64,000 bases of DNA. Source: CBDHFN01 sp965262605. Its GTDB lineage: Bacteria; Pseudomonadota; Alphaproteobacteria; JASGCL01. Of the stretch, positions 1 through 13,546 are shown piece by piece. Each line of letters opens with the position of its first letter. Position 1 is the first letter of the stretch. Both the position numbers and the translations under genes were made by a program. Location of the stretch: positions 372,001 to 436,000 of the forward strand of contig CBDHFN010000003.1 of NCBI GenBank assembly GCA_965262605.1, given 5' to 3'. The notes below the pieces were generated by a model that worked only from the letters and a program-made list of their open reading frames with translations, did no database searches and was not told the origin of the DNA.

Positions 1-1850
1 ATATAAGGACCAAATTTGCCAATATTTAAGGATAATTTGCCACCATTGCAACTGGGACAGATGCGGTTTTTAATAAAAATATCGCCAATTGCGCCGTCAA
101 TTTTGGCGCGAATATCGGCAAATTGCAATTGCGATGATTCCTTGATAATGCCGTTAAATTCCGCCCAAAAAACTGATAATAATTTTTTCCATGCCATTTC
201 ACCATTGGAAACATCGTCTAATTTATCCTCCATATCCGCGGTAAATTTTGTATTAAAAAATTTATCAAAATATTCGGTTAAAAATTGCGACAGGATTAAC
301 CCCTTAGTTTGCGGAATAAATCGCCGATTTTCTAAATTCACATATTCGCGTTCTTGCAGGACTTTAATAATCGTGGCGTAAGTTGAAGGTCTGCCGATGC
401 CGACTTCTTCAAGTTTCTTTACCAAGCTTGCCTCGTTATATCGGGCGGGTGGTTCGGTAAAATGTTGTTTTGCTTCGCAATGGTCAATTTGCGCCCGTTC
501 GCCTTCGTTAATTATTGGCAAAACTCCTTCGTCTTCGCTTGAATCATCGCTATCTTTTTCTTCGCGATAAAGCACCAAAAACCCATCAAATTTAATAATA
601 TTGCCGCTGGCACTAAGGGTAAGTTTTTGCTGGTTATCGCTTAAATAAACGATGGTGGTATCAATATCAGCGGGGCTCATCTGGCTGGCGACAAGGCGAT
701 TCCAAATCAAGCGATATAAACGAAAACTATCATTATCAAGCGCGCCGATTAAGCCATCTGGACGGCGCGAAATATCGGTGGGGCGAATCGCTTCGTGGGC
801 TTCTTGGGCATTTTTGCTTTTAGTTTTATAAATTCTGGGCGAATCGGGCAAATATTTATCGCCAAAATGGCTGGAAATTAATTGCCTTGCATTTTTTATT
901 GCGTCCATGCCAACCGAAATACTATCGGTTCGCATATAGGTTATTAAACCAATATTTTCGCCATTAATTTCAATGCCTTCGTATAATTTTTGCGCAATTT
1001 GCATGGTTTTTTGCGTGGAAAATCCTAATTTTCTGGACGCTTCTTGCTGCAAGGTAGAAGTGGTGAATGGCGCAAATGGATTGCGTTTAGAGTGTTTTTT
1101 CTCTATATTCGTAATGGCAAATTCTGCATCATTAATCTGGTTTTGTAAATTTATAGCTTGTTTTTGGGTTTTAATTGCCTTAACATCCAATTTTTCGCCA
1201 TTAATATGGCTTAATTTAGCAAGAAAACTGCCATTTTTAACCCGCACGCTTGCCGGTAATGACCAATATTCTTCCTTAATAAATTTATTAATTTCCATTT
1301 CGCGTTCGCAAATTATCCGCAAAGCCGCCGATTGCACCCGCCCCGCCGATTTTGTGCTGGGTAATTTACGCCATAAGACTGGCGATAAAGTATAGCCAAC
1401 TAAATAATCTAGGGCTCTTCTTGCTAAATAAGCGTCAACCAAATCATTATCAATTTGTCGGGGGTTTTGAATCGCGTTTTGCACGGCATTTTTGGTAATT
1501 TCATGAAACATGATGCGATGCACGGCAGGAATTTTCTTGTAAATCCCCGCTTCTTTAAGAATTTCCACGATATGCCATGAAATTGCTTCGCCTTCGCGAT
1601 CGGGGTCGGTTGCCAGATATAAATTATCAATATTTTTGCAATTTTGTAAAATCAGCTGGATATTTTTTTTGGCGCGCAAACCAACTTCCCAAACCACGGC
1701 AAAATCATCATCGGGTAAAACCGAACCTTCTTTGGGGGATAAATCGCGAATATGCCCCATTGATGCAATTACATTGAAATTTGCCCCTAAATATTTATTA
1801 ATAGTTTTTGCCTTTGCGGGCGATTCTACGATGACTAAATTTTTGGTCAT
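1..1850 (-). CDS. topA: DNA topoisomerase I (3' end beyond the left edge)
   Basis: Type IA topoisomerase that relaxes negative supercoils by single-strand passage. Reading leftwards from the ATG at 1850 the frame is open to the edge for 616 codons. The Toprim domain starts with VESPAKA (residues 8-14) and has DPDREGE near residue 80. The active-site motif ITYMRTDS places the catalytic tyrosine at residue 305, close to position 319 in the E. coli enzyme. The first C-terminal zinc-ribbon cysteines (CPSC) appear just before the edge, so only the C-terminal zinc/basic tail is missing. There is no close partner upstream; 400 bp of repeat-bearing DNA separates it from the next gene. Identity is certain; the C-terminal architecture cannot be seen. 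Confidence 0.97.
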   Translation of the reverse strand, partial: MTKNLVIVESPAKAKTINKYLGANFNVIASMGHIRDLSPKEGSVLPDDDFAVVWEVGLRAKKNIQLILQNCKNIDNLYLATDPDREGEAISWHIVEILKEAGIYKKIPAVHRIMFHEITKNAVQNAIQNPRQIDNDLVDAYLARRALDYLVGYTLSPVLWRKLPSTKSAGRVQSAALRIICEREMEINKFIKEEYWSLPASVRVKNGSFLAKLSHINGEKLDVKAIKTQKQAINLQNQINDAEFAITNIEKKHSKRNPFAPFTTSTLQQEASRKLGFSTQKTMQIAQKLYEGIEINGENIGLITYMRTDSISVGMDAIKNARQLISSHFGDKYLPDSPRIYKTKSKNAQEAHEAIRPTDISRRPDGLIGALDNDSFRLYRLIWNRLVASQMSPADIDTTIVYLSDNQQKLTLSASGNIIKFDGFLVLYREEKDSDDSSEDEGVLPIINEGERAQIDHCEAKQHFTEPPARYNEASLVKKLEEVGIGRPSTYATIIKVLQEREYVNLENRRFIPQTKGLILSQFLTEYFDKFFNTKFTADMEDKLDDVSNGEMAWKKLLSVFWAEFNGIIKESSQLQFADIRAKIDGAIGDIFIKNRICPSCNGGKLSLNIGKFGPY

Positions 1851-1929
1851 GTAATTCCTTGATTAATTTTGCCTTTGCTCTTTATATAAGACAAACGCAA
1901 ATATAGTCAAGAAATTTATTTTTTAGGGT

Positions 1930-2240
1930 GATATTTTGGCGAATAACCTAATCACGAAAATATTAAAATTCGTGGCAGTTTGAACGCTTGCGCTTTAATG
2001 GGATTGAAGGATTGATTTTTAAATGAGCCACTTTGCGCCTTTTTAATATAATTCGCGATAAACCACCCCGCGCCTGTCGGCGCACCCCTCCATTTTGCTT
2101 CGCAAACTGCTTCGCTTAGGAGGGGAATGGATAGCATTTAAAATCAAAATTTCGGGCGTTTAAAATTAGAAAAAATCTATAAAATTCTTTTAATTCTTTC
2201 AATTTTATTTAAGCGTAAGCGTAAAATCGGGGGCGAACCG
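1930..2240. repeat. Foldback (MITE-like) repeat element with an insert
   Basis: The whole gap between topA and the next gene is repeat-like. It opens with a small hairpin (CACGAA...TTCGTG, 1954-1975) followed by the end sequence ACGCTTGCGCTTTAAT (1984-1999). It closes near 2211-2223 with the inverse end, AAGCGTAAGCGT. The left 80 bp closely match 51485-51570. Between the ends lies an extra segment with the stem CCCCTCC/GGAGGGG (about 2093-2127) and a GCGCC/GGCGC hairpin, which other copies lack, so this copy looks interrupted. No coding potential is apparent. Confidence 0.65.
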
Positions 2241-2247
2241 AAAAAAA

Positions 2248-3876
2248 TCAACGATTAATATGCTGTTCCAGCGCGATGATTACTTGATTCATCACCGATT
2301 GCCAATTAAATGGCGTGATTTGCCGAAAAATCCGCATGGTTGGGTATAAATCTGTCTCTTCACCCTGCATGTGCCATCGCCAGCAAGAATCATAGCGGTT
2401 TAACAGCCAAATTGGCTTGCCAAGCCCGCCCGCCAGATGGCACGGCGAAGTATCCACGGATAAAATTAAATCCATCTGGTGCATCATGGCGGCGGCATCG
2501 GCAAAATCACCGCTATATTCCCCGCAATTAAATAATTTGCCTTGGGTGAAGTAAGCTTGCGCCTTTGCCAAACCATCGCCGACTTGAAAACTATAACAAG
2601 CAATTTTAGGATTGTTGATTAAGGGCAATAATAAATCAAAATCCATGGAACGGCGGCGATTCATGGTCGCGGCTTCGGTATCATGATGGCGGGGGTTGCC
2701 GCTCCAAATCAAGCCGATTTTAAATTTATTTTTGCCAAAATCTTGAAGATTTTTGCGAAATTTTTCAATTAACCTTGGATTCGCGACTAAATACGGCGAT
2801 TTCAAGCTTTGGACTTTATTGCCGATGCGAAATTTATGGGGCAGGCTTAATAATGGCGCATGATAATCATAATTTGCTGGAAATTTCTTGGGGTCAAGCC
2901 ATTCGGGGTGGGTGGCGATAAAATTTACGCCATATTTGCCAAAACTATCATGAAATAACCGCTCTAAGCCCAATTGGCAAAAAACAACAATTTTATTCGG
3001 TTTCATGTTGTCAGGCAGGGCAGCAAAATTATAAATAAATCGGCTAAACATTAAGCCCTCGCCAAAGCCTTGTTCGGCATAAATAAGAATATTTTTCGCG
3101 TGCAACCCTTGGGATAAGCCTTGCCATTCTTCACCCTTAAATGCCGATAAAGCCCGCGTAACTCGCCCAGTTTCATAACGCGCTTCATGCAGTTCCCAGC
3201 CCTTATCCATACTGCCATTGCTTAATAAAGTATAAGCATAATTTAAATTTATTACAGCATTATTGGGAATTTGCGCCCGCAATTGCTCAAAAATTTGGAC
3301 AGATTTTGCGCTTTGGTGCGAATCACGGCAAAAAACCGCGTAATTATTTTGCAAACCAATATCTTGGGGGTGAGTTTTAATGGCTATTTGATAAATTTTA
3401 TCGGCGGTATCAAAATCCCAATCTTGCCAAAAATCAGCAACCAAACTCATTATATATAAATTATTTTCCGTGCCAGCGATGATAGCTTCGCTTAAAACCT
3501 TCGTGGCGGGCATTAGTGATTCATGGCGGTGGTTATTGCCATGAAATTGATAAATTAACTTTGCCCATTCAATGGTCGGATTCATCGCAAATTTATCAAC
3601 CAAGACTTTTTGCGCTTGATGGGGCAATTTTAATTTCATCAAGCAAATGGCGATATTCGCAATAATTTCCAATTTTTTCGGGTCTTGCTTGTTTAATTGT
3701 AAGAAATATTGCAAGGATTGCGAAAAATTCTCTTGATGAAACGCCAAAGCGGCTTGAAGTTGAATAACTTCGGTATGGTCCTGCCCGAATTGCGCTTGGC
3801 ATTGCAAAATAAGATTTTGCAACGCAATAAAATCGCCGTTTTGCAATTTCTCATGGGCTTGCGATAAGAGATTCAT
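2248..3876 (-). CDS. TPR-repeat protein with C-terminal glycosyltransferase-like domain
   Basis: This 542-residue protein has an N-terminal half of helical TPR-type repeats (roughly residues 1-230). The C-terminal half resembles the glycosyltransferase 9/41-type domain often fused to TPRs in alphaproteobacteria. The signature is the late motif SVDTSPCHLAGGLGKP (about residues 475-490) followed by WLLNRYDSCWRW, seen in the nucleotide-sugar binding part of these proteins. No signal peptide or membrane segment is seen, so it is probably cytoplasmic. Such proteins are commonly linked to glycosylation of flagellin or surface material, which fits the sugar genes elsewhere in the window, but the substrate is unknown. 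It ends 4 bp before phoU and may be cotranscribed with pstB-phoU. Confidence 0.8.
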   Translation of the reverse strand: MNLLSQAHEKLQNGDFIALQNLILQCQAQFGQDHTEVIQLQAALAFHQENFSQSLQYFLQLNKQDPKKLEIIANIAICLMKLKLPHQAQKVLVDKFAMNPTIEWAKLIYQFHGNNHRHESLMPATKVLSEAIIAGTENNLYIMSLVADFWQDWDFDTADKIYQIAIKTHPQDIGLQNNYAVFCRDSHQSAKSVQIFEQLRAQIPNNAVINLNYAYTLLSNGSMDKGWELHEARYETGRVTRALSAFKGEEWQGLSQGLHAKNILIYAEQGFGEGLMFSRFIYNFAALPDNMKPNKIVVFCQLGLERLFHDSFGKYGVNFIATHPEWLDPKKFPANYDYHAPLLSLPHKFRIGNKVQSLKSPYLVANPRLIEKFRKNLQDFGKNKFKIGLIWSGNPRHHDTEAATMNRRRSMDFDLLLPLINNPKIACYSFQVGDGLAKAQAYFTQGKLFNCGEYSGDFADAAAMMHQMDLILSVDTSPCHLAGGLGKPIWLLNRYDSCWRWHMQGEETDLYPTMRIFRQITPFNWQSVMNQVIIALEQHINR

Positions 3877-3879
3877 GGA

Positions 3880-4581
3880 TTAAGTTTGATGATTTATAAG
3901 GGCTTGACGGCGCACTTGGAAGGGAATTCCCTCAAAAGCATAGGCAAGACATTCGGCAATATTTGCCGCATGGTCGCCGATTCGTTCAAGATTTTTTGCC
4001 ATCATTAAGCTTTGCATAATTGCGCTGATAGAATTTTTATTTTCCATCATATGGGTTAAGGACGCGCGATAGAAATTTTGGTATAAATTATCCACTAACA
4101 CATCCTCATGAATAATTTTGCGGACATTTTCATCGGACGAATTGCGAATATCATCGGACATTTGATTAAGCATTTGGCTAAGTTCCTTGCCAATCACATA
4201 TAATTGTGATGCGTTAATATCATCAAGCGACAGATTTTCATTGAGTAAATTTAGGGTTTTTGACGCATTGCCGCGGATATAATCACCGATTCGTTCCAAC
4301 GACCCCGACATGCGAATCGCCGAAATTATCATGCGTAAATCTGCGCCCACGGGTTGCCAGCGGGCAATCATATGCACGGCAAGCTCATTAATTTGAATTT
4401 CTAAATCGTCCAACACAACATCTGCTTCGCGAATTGCGGCTAATTTTTCTTTATTGCCATTTTTTAAGCAATCACAATATTGCACAAACATGGTAATTAC
4501 CCGTTCGGACATGGTTAATAACAGGTTTTTAAGCCTTGTAAAATCCTCGGCTTCTTTGCGGCGAATATATTGTTGTTCCAT
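3880..4581 (-). CDS. phoU: Phosphate signalling/transport regulator PhoU
   Basis: PhoU couples the Pst phosphate transporter to the PhoR/PhoB two-component system and represses the Pho regulon when phosphate is plentiful. The start at 4581 (MEQQYIRRKE) gives 233 residues, normal for PhoU, and sits one base after the pstB stop. An in-frame ATG at 4638 would put 57 bp inside pstB and is unlikely. Two three-helix-bundle repeats are visible, each with a metal-binding E/D-rich stretch (SGSLERIGDYI near residue 80, AKNLERIGDHAANIAE near 200). Order pstB-phoU is the usual end of a pst operon, but pstS, pstC and pstA are not here. Confidence 0.95.
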   Translation of the reverse strand: MEQQYIRRKEAEDFTRLKNLLLTMSERVITMFVQYCDCLKNGNKEKLAAIREADVVLDDLEIQINELAVHMIARWQPVGADLRMIISAIRMSGSLERIGDYIRGNASKTLNLLNENLSLDDINASQLYVIGKELSQMLNQMSDDIRNSSDENVRKIIHEDVLVDNLYQNFYRASLTHMMENKNSISAIMQSLMMAKNLERIGDHAANIAECLAYAFEGIPFQVRRQALINHQT

Positions 4582-4582
4582 A

Positions 4583-5347
4583 TTAACCAAACCTTCCCGT
4601 AATGTAATTATGGGTTTTTTCATCCTTGGGATTTTCAAAAATATTCCCCGTGGTATTAAATTCCACTAAATTACCAATATGAAAAAAAGCCGTATAATCT
4701 GATACCCGTCTGGCTTGCGACATAGAATGGGTGACGATAATAATCGTGTAATTTTCCGATAATTCGCTGATTAAATCTTCAATTTTTGCGGTGGCAATGG
4801 GGTCAAGCGCGGAACAAGGCTCGTCCATTAAAATGACTTGCGGTTTAATGGCGATGGTGCGGGCAATACATAATCTTTGTTGTTGTCCGCCCGAAAGTGC
4901 CGTGCCCGCGGTTTTTAATCGGTCTTTCACTTCGTCCCAAAGTCCCGCTTTTTGCAAGGAATCTTGCACCATGTCCTCGCATTCTGATTCGTTCGCCGCC
5001 AAGCCGTGAATCCGAATACCATAAGCAACATTTTCAAAAATGCTTTTGGGAAATGGGTTAGGTTTTTGAAAAACCATGCCGATACGGGCGCGCAACAACA
5101 CCACATCCATGGATTGTTGATTTATATCTTGGGAATCAAGCATAATTTTACCCGCGACACGACACCCATTAATTAAGTCATTCATGCGGTTTAAACATCG
5201 CAAATAGGTAGACTTACCACAGCCCGAAGGACCAATCAGCGCGGTCACTTGATTTTTAGGAATATCTAAATTAATGCCAAACAAGGCTTGCTTGGCACCA
5301 TAAAATACCGATAAATCAATGGTTTTAAATATAAATTCTGTCATCAT
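4583..5347 (-). CDS. pstB: Phosphate ABC transporter ATP-binding protein PstB
   Basis: PstB is the ATPase subunit of the high-affinity phosphate importer, on the cytoplasmic face of the inner membrane. Its 254 residues are the full family length. Walker A is GPSGCGKST (39-47), the signature is LSGGQQQRL, and Walker B is VILMDEPCSALDP with the catalytic glutamate. The family-typical LRCLNRMNDLI follows Walker A. The start may be the first or second of two adjacent ATGs. The permease genes pstC/pstA and binding protein pstS that normally precede it are absent; the gene upstream is the divergent ispG. The transporter must therefore be completed from another locus. Confidence 0.96.
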   Translation of the reverse strand: MMTEFIFKTIDLSVFYGAKQALFGINLDIPKNQVTALIGPSGCGKSTYLRCLNRMNDLINGCRVAGKIMLDSQDINQQSMDVVLLRARIGMVFQKPNPFPKSIFENVAYGIRIHGLAANESECEDMVQDSLQKAGLWDEVKDRLKTAGTALSGGQQQRLCIARTIAIKPQVILMDEPCSALDPIATAKIEDLISELSENYTIIIVTHSMSQARRVSDYTAFFHIGNLVEFNTTGNIFENPKDEKTHNYITGRFG

Positions 5348-5445
5348 GCGAAAATTATATAATATAATTGTGATAATGTCAAATTTTACTTGATTTGTTA
5401 AGTGATATTGTAATAATCAAACTTTAACAATAGGATATTGTGTGA

Positions 5446-6552
5446 ATGAGTGAAAAACATTACGCATTTCGGCAAATTGCCCGAAAAAAAACCAGAGTTG
5501 TGATGGTGGGCACCGTGGCTGTGGGTGGCGATAACCCCATTAAAGTGCAAAGCATGACGAATAGCCTAACCCATGACATTAAAGCAACTTTGGCGCAAAT
5601 TCAAGAATGCGCCGATGCGGGCGCAGATTTAATGCGGGTTTCTTGCCCAGACGAAGAATCCACCAAGGCATTAAAAAATATTATTAAAAAATCCCCTGTG
5701 CCCATCATCGCCGACATACATTTTCATTATAAACGCGCCATTGAAGCCGCCAAGGCGGGCGCGCATTGCTTGCGTATTAACCCCGGTAATATTGGCGCGA
5801 ACGAGCGCGTCAAAGAAGTCATAAAAGCAGCCAAAGAATATGGTTGTGCCATAAGAATCGGTGTGAATGGCGGGTCGTTGGAAAAAGACATCATGGCGAA
5901 ATATGGCGAACCATGCCCCGAAGCCTTAGTTGAATCGGCAATACACCACGCAAAAATCTTACAAGACCATGATTTTCATGAATTTAAAATTTCCGTGAAA
6001 GCGTCTGATATTTTTTTGGCGGTTGGCGCTTATCAGCAATTAAGCGATATTATTGATTGCCCCCTGCATATCGGCATTACCGAAGCGGGCGGCGTGTTAG
6101 ATGGCACGGTGAAATCGGCGATTGGATTGGGTAATTTATTATGGGCGGGAATTGGCGATACGATTCGCGTTTCGCTATCCGCGCCCCCCGCCGAGGAGGT
6201 TAAAGTTGCCTATGCCATCTTAAAATCATTGGGGATAAGGTCGCGCGGCGTGCATATTATTTCATGCCCAAGTTGCGCCCGTCAGCAATTTGATGTCATT
6301 ACCACCGTGGCAAAGCTTGAAAAAAGATTGGCGCATATTCGCGAACCCATCAGTCTTTCGGTTATTGGTTGCGTGGTTAATGGACCGGGTGAGGCAAAGC
6401 AAACCGATATTGGTTTTACGGGCGGGGGTAATGGCACGCATCAAATTTATTTAAATGGCGTGGCATCACAACGATATAGCCAAGAAGATATAGTAGAATT
6501 TTTAGCAAATTTAGTAGAACAACGGGTTAAAAATGCTAAAAATATTGGCTAA
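5446..6552 (+). CDS. ispG: 4-hydroxy-3-methylbut-2-enyl diphosphate synthase
   Basis: IspG (GcpE) is the iron-sulphur enzyme that reductively opens methylerythritol cyclodiphosphate to HMBPP in the MEP isoprenoid pathway. At 368 residues it is the usual bacterial length. The three cysteines binding the [4Fe-4S] cluster are seen as CPSC (C274, C277) and GCVVNGPGE (C309), close to the E. coli positions 270, 273 and 305. The N-terminal TIM-barrel motifs VQSMTNS and ADIHFHYKRA are present. A second MEP gene, ispE, lies at 51844. The downstream DctP-like gene overlaps its end by 20 bp, so the two are probably translationally coupled. Confidence 0.97.
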   Translation: MSEKHYAFRQIARKKTRVVMVGTVAVGGDNPIKVQSMTNSLTHDIKATLAQIQECADAGADLMRVSCPDEESTKALKNIIKKSPVPIIADIHFHYKRAIEAAKAGAHCLRINPGNIGANERVKEVIKAAKEYGCAIRIGVNGGSLEKDIMAKYGEPCPEALVESAIHHAKILQDHDFHEFKISVKASDIFLAVGAYQQLSDIIDCPLHIGITEAGGVLDGTVKSAIGLGNLLWAGIGDTIRVSLSAPPAEEVKVAYAILKSLGIRSRGVHIISCPSCARQQFDVITTVAKLEKRLAHIREPISLSVIGCVVNGPGEAKQTDIGFTGGGNGTHQIYLNGVASQRYSQEDIVEFLANLVEQRVKNAKNIG

Positions 6553-7498
6553 TTTTTGCGTGATTTTTGGAATATTCGGCGGCGTATATGCGGAAAATCT
6601 GCGCATTATCAATTGGTTGCCCCCGCAACACGCCATTAGTATTGCCATTAATAATTGGGCGGATAATATAACTAAATTATCGGGTAATCGGCTAGTTTTT
6701 TCATACCCGCGTCCGACAAAATTACCGCAAATTATGGCAGAATCATTCATTGACGGCGATATTGTCATATATTATGGTGGTTATGATGCCAATAGCATCG
6801 GCGCAAGCATATTGGAATTAATGCCAAGCAAGCAAGGTAGTGAAAAATTATCGCAAAATGCGTGGCAAATTTATCAAGAATATTTCTTAAATCTTGATGG
6901 ATTTAACGATATGAAGATTTTAGGCATGGGCGCGTCTGGTGAAAATTATTTAAGCTTGCGCCAAAATATAAGCGATATTAGCCAACTTAAAAACTTGCGC
7001 ATTATATATAATTCGGAACATTCGGCAAAGATATTGCAAAATTTGGGGGCAATTGCTGTGCCGATTTTGGGGGGTGCTAAATTAGTAGACGCGGTTAAAG
7101 CAGGCATCATTGATGGGGTTTATTTGCCAATAGATTTGCGCGAAACCCTTAATATTAATAAAGACTTACCCTATATCACCAAATTAAATAATGGATTAAG
7201 CAATAATATTTTTTTCATTGTCATGAAAAATGATGTTTTGCAAAAATTACCCCCAGACTTAGCCCAGCTTGTCCTAAATTCAAGTGGTTTAGCGTTAAGC
7301 CAAAATATCGGGCAAAATTGGGATAGGCTGAATCAAGCCGCCTTGCAACACGCCACCGATAATGGCGCAAAAATATTGCCATTAAATAATTTGAATGATG
7401 TAATTTGGCAAGAACAGAGTCAAAAAATTCTGGGATCATATTTGAAAAAGATTCCAGCAAAAGATATTAGTAAAATTTATCAAAAATTTGGCAATTAA
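6533..7498 (+). CDS. TRAP-type periplasmic substrate-binding protein (DctP family)
   Basis: This 321-residue protein has an N-terminal signal peptide (hydrophobic to about residue 19, cleavage likely after VYA). It has the two-lobe pattern of TRAP transporter solute receptors: a strand near LRIINW, the region around GMGASGENYLSLRQ, and SQLKNLRIIYNSEHSAKILQNLGA, which matches the conserved LKGLKIR...L..LGA segment. GIIDGVYLP corresponds to the family G.iDG. No DctQ/DctM membrane subunits are adjacent, so its partner is elsewhere or it serves another role. It starts inside the ispG end, so it depends on the ispG transcript. The substrate is not predictable. Confidence 0.75.
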   Translation: MLKILANFCVIFGIFGGVYAENLRIINWLPPQHAISIAINNWADNITKLSGNRLVFSYPRPTKLPQIMAESFIDGDIVIYYGGYDANSIGASILELMPSKQGSEKLSQNAWQIYQEYFLNLDGFNDMKILGMGASGENYLSLRQNISDISQLKNLRIIYNSEHSAKILQNLGAIAVPILGGAKLVDAVKAGIIDGVYLPIDLRETLNINKDLPYITKLNNGLSNNIFFIVMKNDVLQKLPPDLAQLVLNSSGLALSQNIGQNWDRLNQAALQHATDNGAKILPLNNLNDVIWQEQSQKILGSYLKKIPAKDISKIYQKFGN

Positions 7499-7633
7499 CC
7501 GAATTTAAACCCAAAAAAAATCAAAAAAAATTCAAAATTATTTAAAAAATCAAAAAAATAAACACGCATAATCCTTGCTTGATAAGGGTTAAAGGCAATA
7601 ATAAAAAAAAATGAAAAAAAATGAAAAAAAAGC

Positions 7634-7662
7634 TTGCATTACAAAATTCTATTGTATATAAG
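7634..7662 (+). promoter_or_regulatory. rRNA operon promoter
   Basis: TTGCAT (7634-7639) and TATAAG (7657-7662) are separated by 17 bp, preceded by long A-tracts (7600-7632) that would act as an UP element. Transcription would begin near 7668, leaving a leader of about 330 nt before 16S. I see no ORF in the 7499-8002 gap; it holds this promoter and the processed rRNA leader. Confidence 0.65.
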
Positions 7663-8002
7663 AACACTACTGATGAAGCAGGGGTTTGGAAAAACCAAAG
7701 CAAAATCAGGTTCGGAGAGATTAATCATACAATCAACTTCATTGCTTCTTAAAAAAAGAAATAAGGGGTTGGGTGTGGTTTTTATTCTTTTTGAAGGCTG
7801 TTGAATATCGTTAATATGTGAGAAAAGAGATGTAAGGGCGCCGATGCTTTAAGGTTTTAACAAAAATTTTAAGTTCGGTTTTTTTAAGACCCTGACATCG
7901 GATAAGCAATTGTCCAGCAAAGTAATATTATATTTTTGGTCAAGGAAAATGAAGAAATCGGGCTCTATCATGCGATACAACGGTAAGCAGTTTCGCATGC
8001 AT

Positions 8003-9496
<1,494 letters not shown>

Positions 9497-9602
9497 CAGA
9501 ATGGTTAAAGGTTTAAACCTTTCCAATCTGAATAACGCGTTAAAAATTATCGTATCGTCGTCCCTATATCTCTTTTCTTAAACTTAAAATAAAGTGTTTT
9601 TC

Positions 9603-9679
<77 letters not shown>

Positions 9680-9742
9680 AGATTTGATTAACCCTGTGTT
9701 TTTATTATGACTCTCATGATAAAAATACCCAGTAATTATAAA

Positions 9743-9818
9743 GGGGCATTAGCTCAGCTGGGAGAGCGCCTGATTTGCATTCAGGAGGTCAGCAGTTCGA
9801 TCCTGCTATGCTCCACCA
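9743..9818 (+). tRNA. tRNA-Ala (UGC)
   Basis: A 76-nt tRNA with acceptor GGGGCAT pairing ATGCTCC, anticodon TGC in TTTGCAT, T-arm GTTCGATC and encoded CCA. It is the second spacer tRNA of the operon, 63 bp after tRNA-Ile. The following 315 bp to 23S hold only spacer with processing sequence; no gene is seen. Confidence 0.97.
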
Positions 9819-10133
9819 AATTTAAGTTTAAGATGGGAAAAGGAATCTGTTGTTAGCCAAATGGTTTAACGATGGTGCTGTTGAACATTGTGAATAGGTT
9901 GAAGAAGCATAGAACAAAAATTAAAAAAAGTTCAATGCTGAGAAAAGCGATGACCGAGAATTATCGTAGTTTAGGTTTTTATGATAAGGGATTATTATAA
10001 TGACCTTCATTAGTTGCAGTTTTTAGGGGTCTAAATCTAACATACTGCAATGATTGTAAATTTAAGGAACATCGTGATCATGTCAAAATGTGAATGGAAA
10101 TAATAACTATTTCCATACATGGAGAATAGCGAT

Positions 10134-12883
<2,750 letters not shown>

Positions 12884-13065
12884 CGCTTTCTCTCATGTAT
12901 GGTAATAGATATTAATCTGTTATCAAATAAGCATGATTGAGATGATATGATGAGCCTTATATATAATGATAATCAATGGTTATCGTGGCAAAATTAACTT
13001 TGAACTTTTGCTTAATTTAGTTCTTTATTCTTTAACCTATTCGTTCAATATGTTTGGTTGATGAT

Positions 13066-13184
13066 GGCTTGGTGGTTTTAGCGGAAAGCGAAGCACCCGA
13101 TCCCATCTCGAACTCGACGGTGAAAATTTCCAGCGCTGATGGTACTTTGTCCTAAGACACGGGAGAGTAGGTCGCTGCCAAGCC
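13066..13184 (+). rRNA. rrf: 5S ribosomal RNA
   Basis: A 119-nt 5S rRNA with terminal stem GGCTTGG/CCAAGCC and the core CCCGATCCCATCTCGAAC. The stem continues outwards almost perfectly to about 13051 and 13199, giving a precursor stem of some 22 bp, probably an RNase III processing site. No initiator tRNA follows, unlike in many alphaproteobacterial operons. Confidence 0.96.
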
Positions 13185-13206
13185 TTCATCAATCAAACAT
13201 TAATTG

Positions 13207-13236
13207 CCCCCAAAATGCTTTTTGGGGGTTTTTTAA
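13207..13236 (+). terminator. Rho-independent terminator of the rRNA operon
   Basis: Stem CCCCCAAAA paired with TTTTGGGGG around a 4-5 nt loop, followed directly by a run of six T. It lies 22 bp after 5S, as expected for the operon end. Confidence 0.9.
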
Positions 13237-13244
13237 TGGCGTAA

Positions 13245-13410
13245 AATAATTTTATTTTGCGCTTACGCTTGAATAGAATTAAAAGAATTTAATGATTATT
13301 AAAATATTTAATTATCAAAGTTGCTTAAAAATATATGGTTGCATGATAAAAAATTCTTAAAATTCTTAAAATTCTTGGTAAAGGGGGTTTGGGGGAATAC
13401 CCCAAAATAT
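13245..13410 (-). repeat. Dispersed foldback repeat, inverted copy
   Basis: Read on the minus strand this is a complete single copy of the unit that forms the tandem array at 54886-56010. In order it has the CCCCCAAACCCCC block (near 13384-13400), repeated AAGAATTTT, the conserved loop with CAACCATATATTTTTAA, an AATTCTTTT arm and the end AAGCGTAAGCGC. It fills the gap between the rRNA terminator and the DUF3576 gene. Confidence 0.75.
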
Positions 13411-13511
13411 TTCGCAAAATATTTCGCAAAAAATTGCACAAAATTTTGCATTAGAGTATTATGTATAAATTTCCCGCTAAAAAAAATGGCGAATAGCCAC
13501 GAAAAAAACAC

Positions 13512-13540
13512 TTGAAATATTCATAATATTTTATTATAGT
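13512..13540 (+). promoter_or_regulatory. Promoter of the DUF3576 lipoprotein gene, possibly leaderless
   Basis: TTGAAA (13512-13517) and TATAGT (13535-13540) with a 17-bp spacer. The ATG begins 6 bp after the -10 box, where transcription should start, and no Shine-Dalgarno sequence precedes it. Confidence 0.45.
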
Positions 13541-13546
13541 TAATTC

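Noticed and set aside
13321..13515. Small lysine/phenylalanine-rich frames on both strands
   Set aside because: They translate the simple-repeat arms of a dispersed foldback element.
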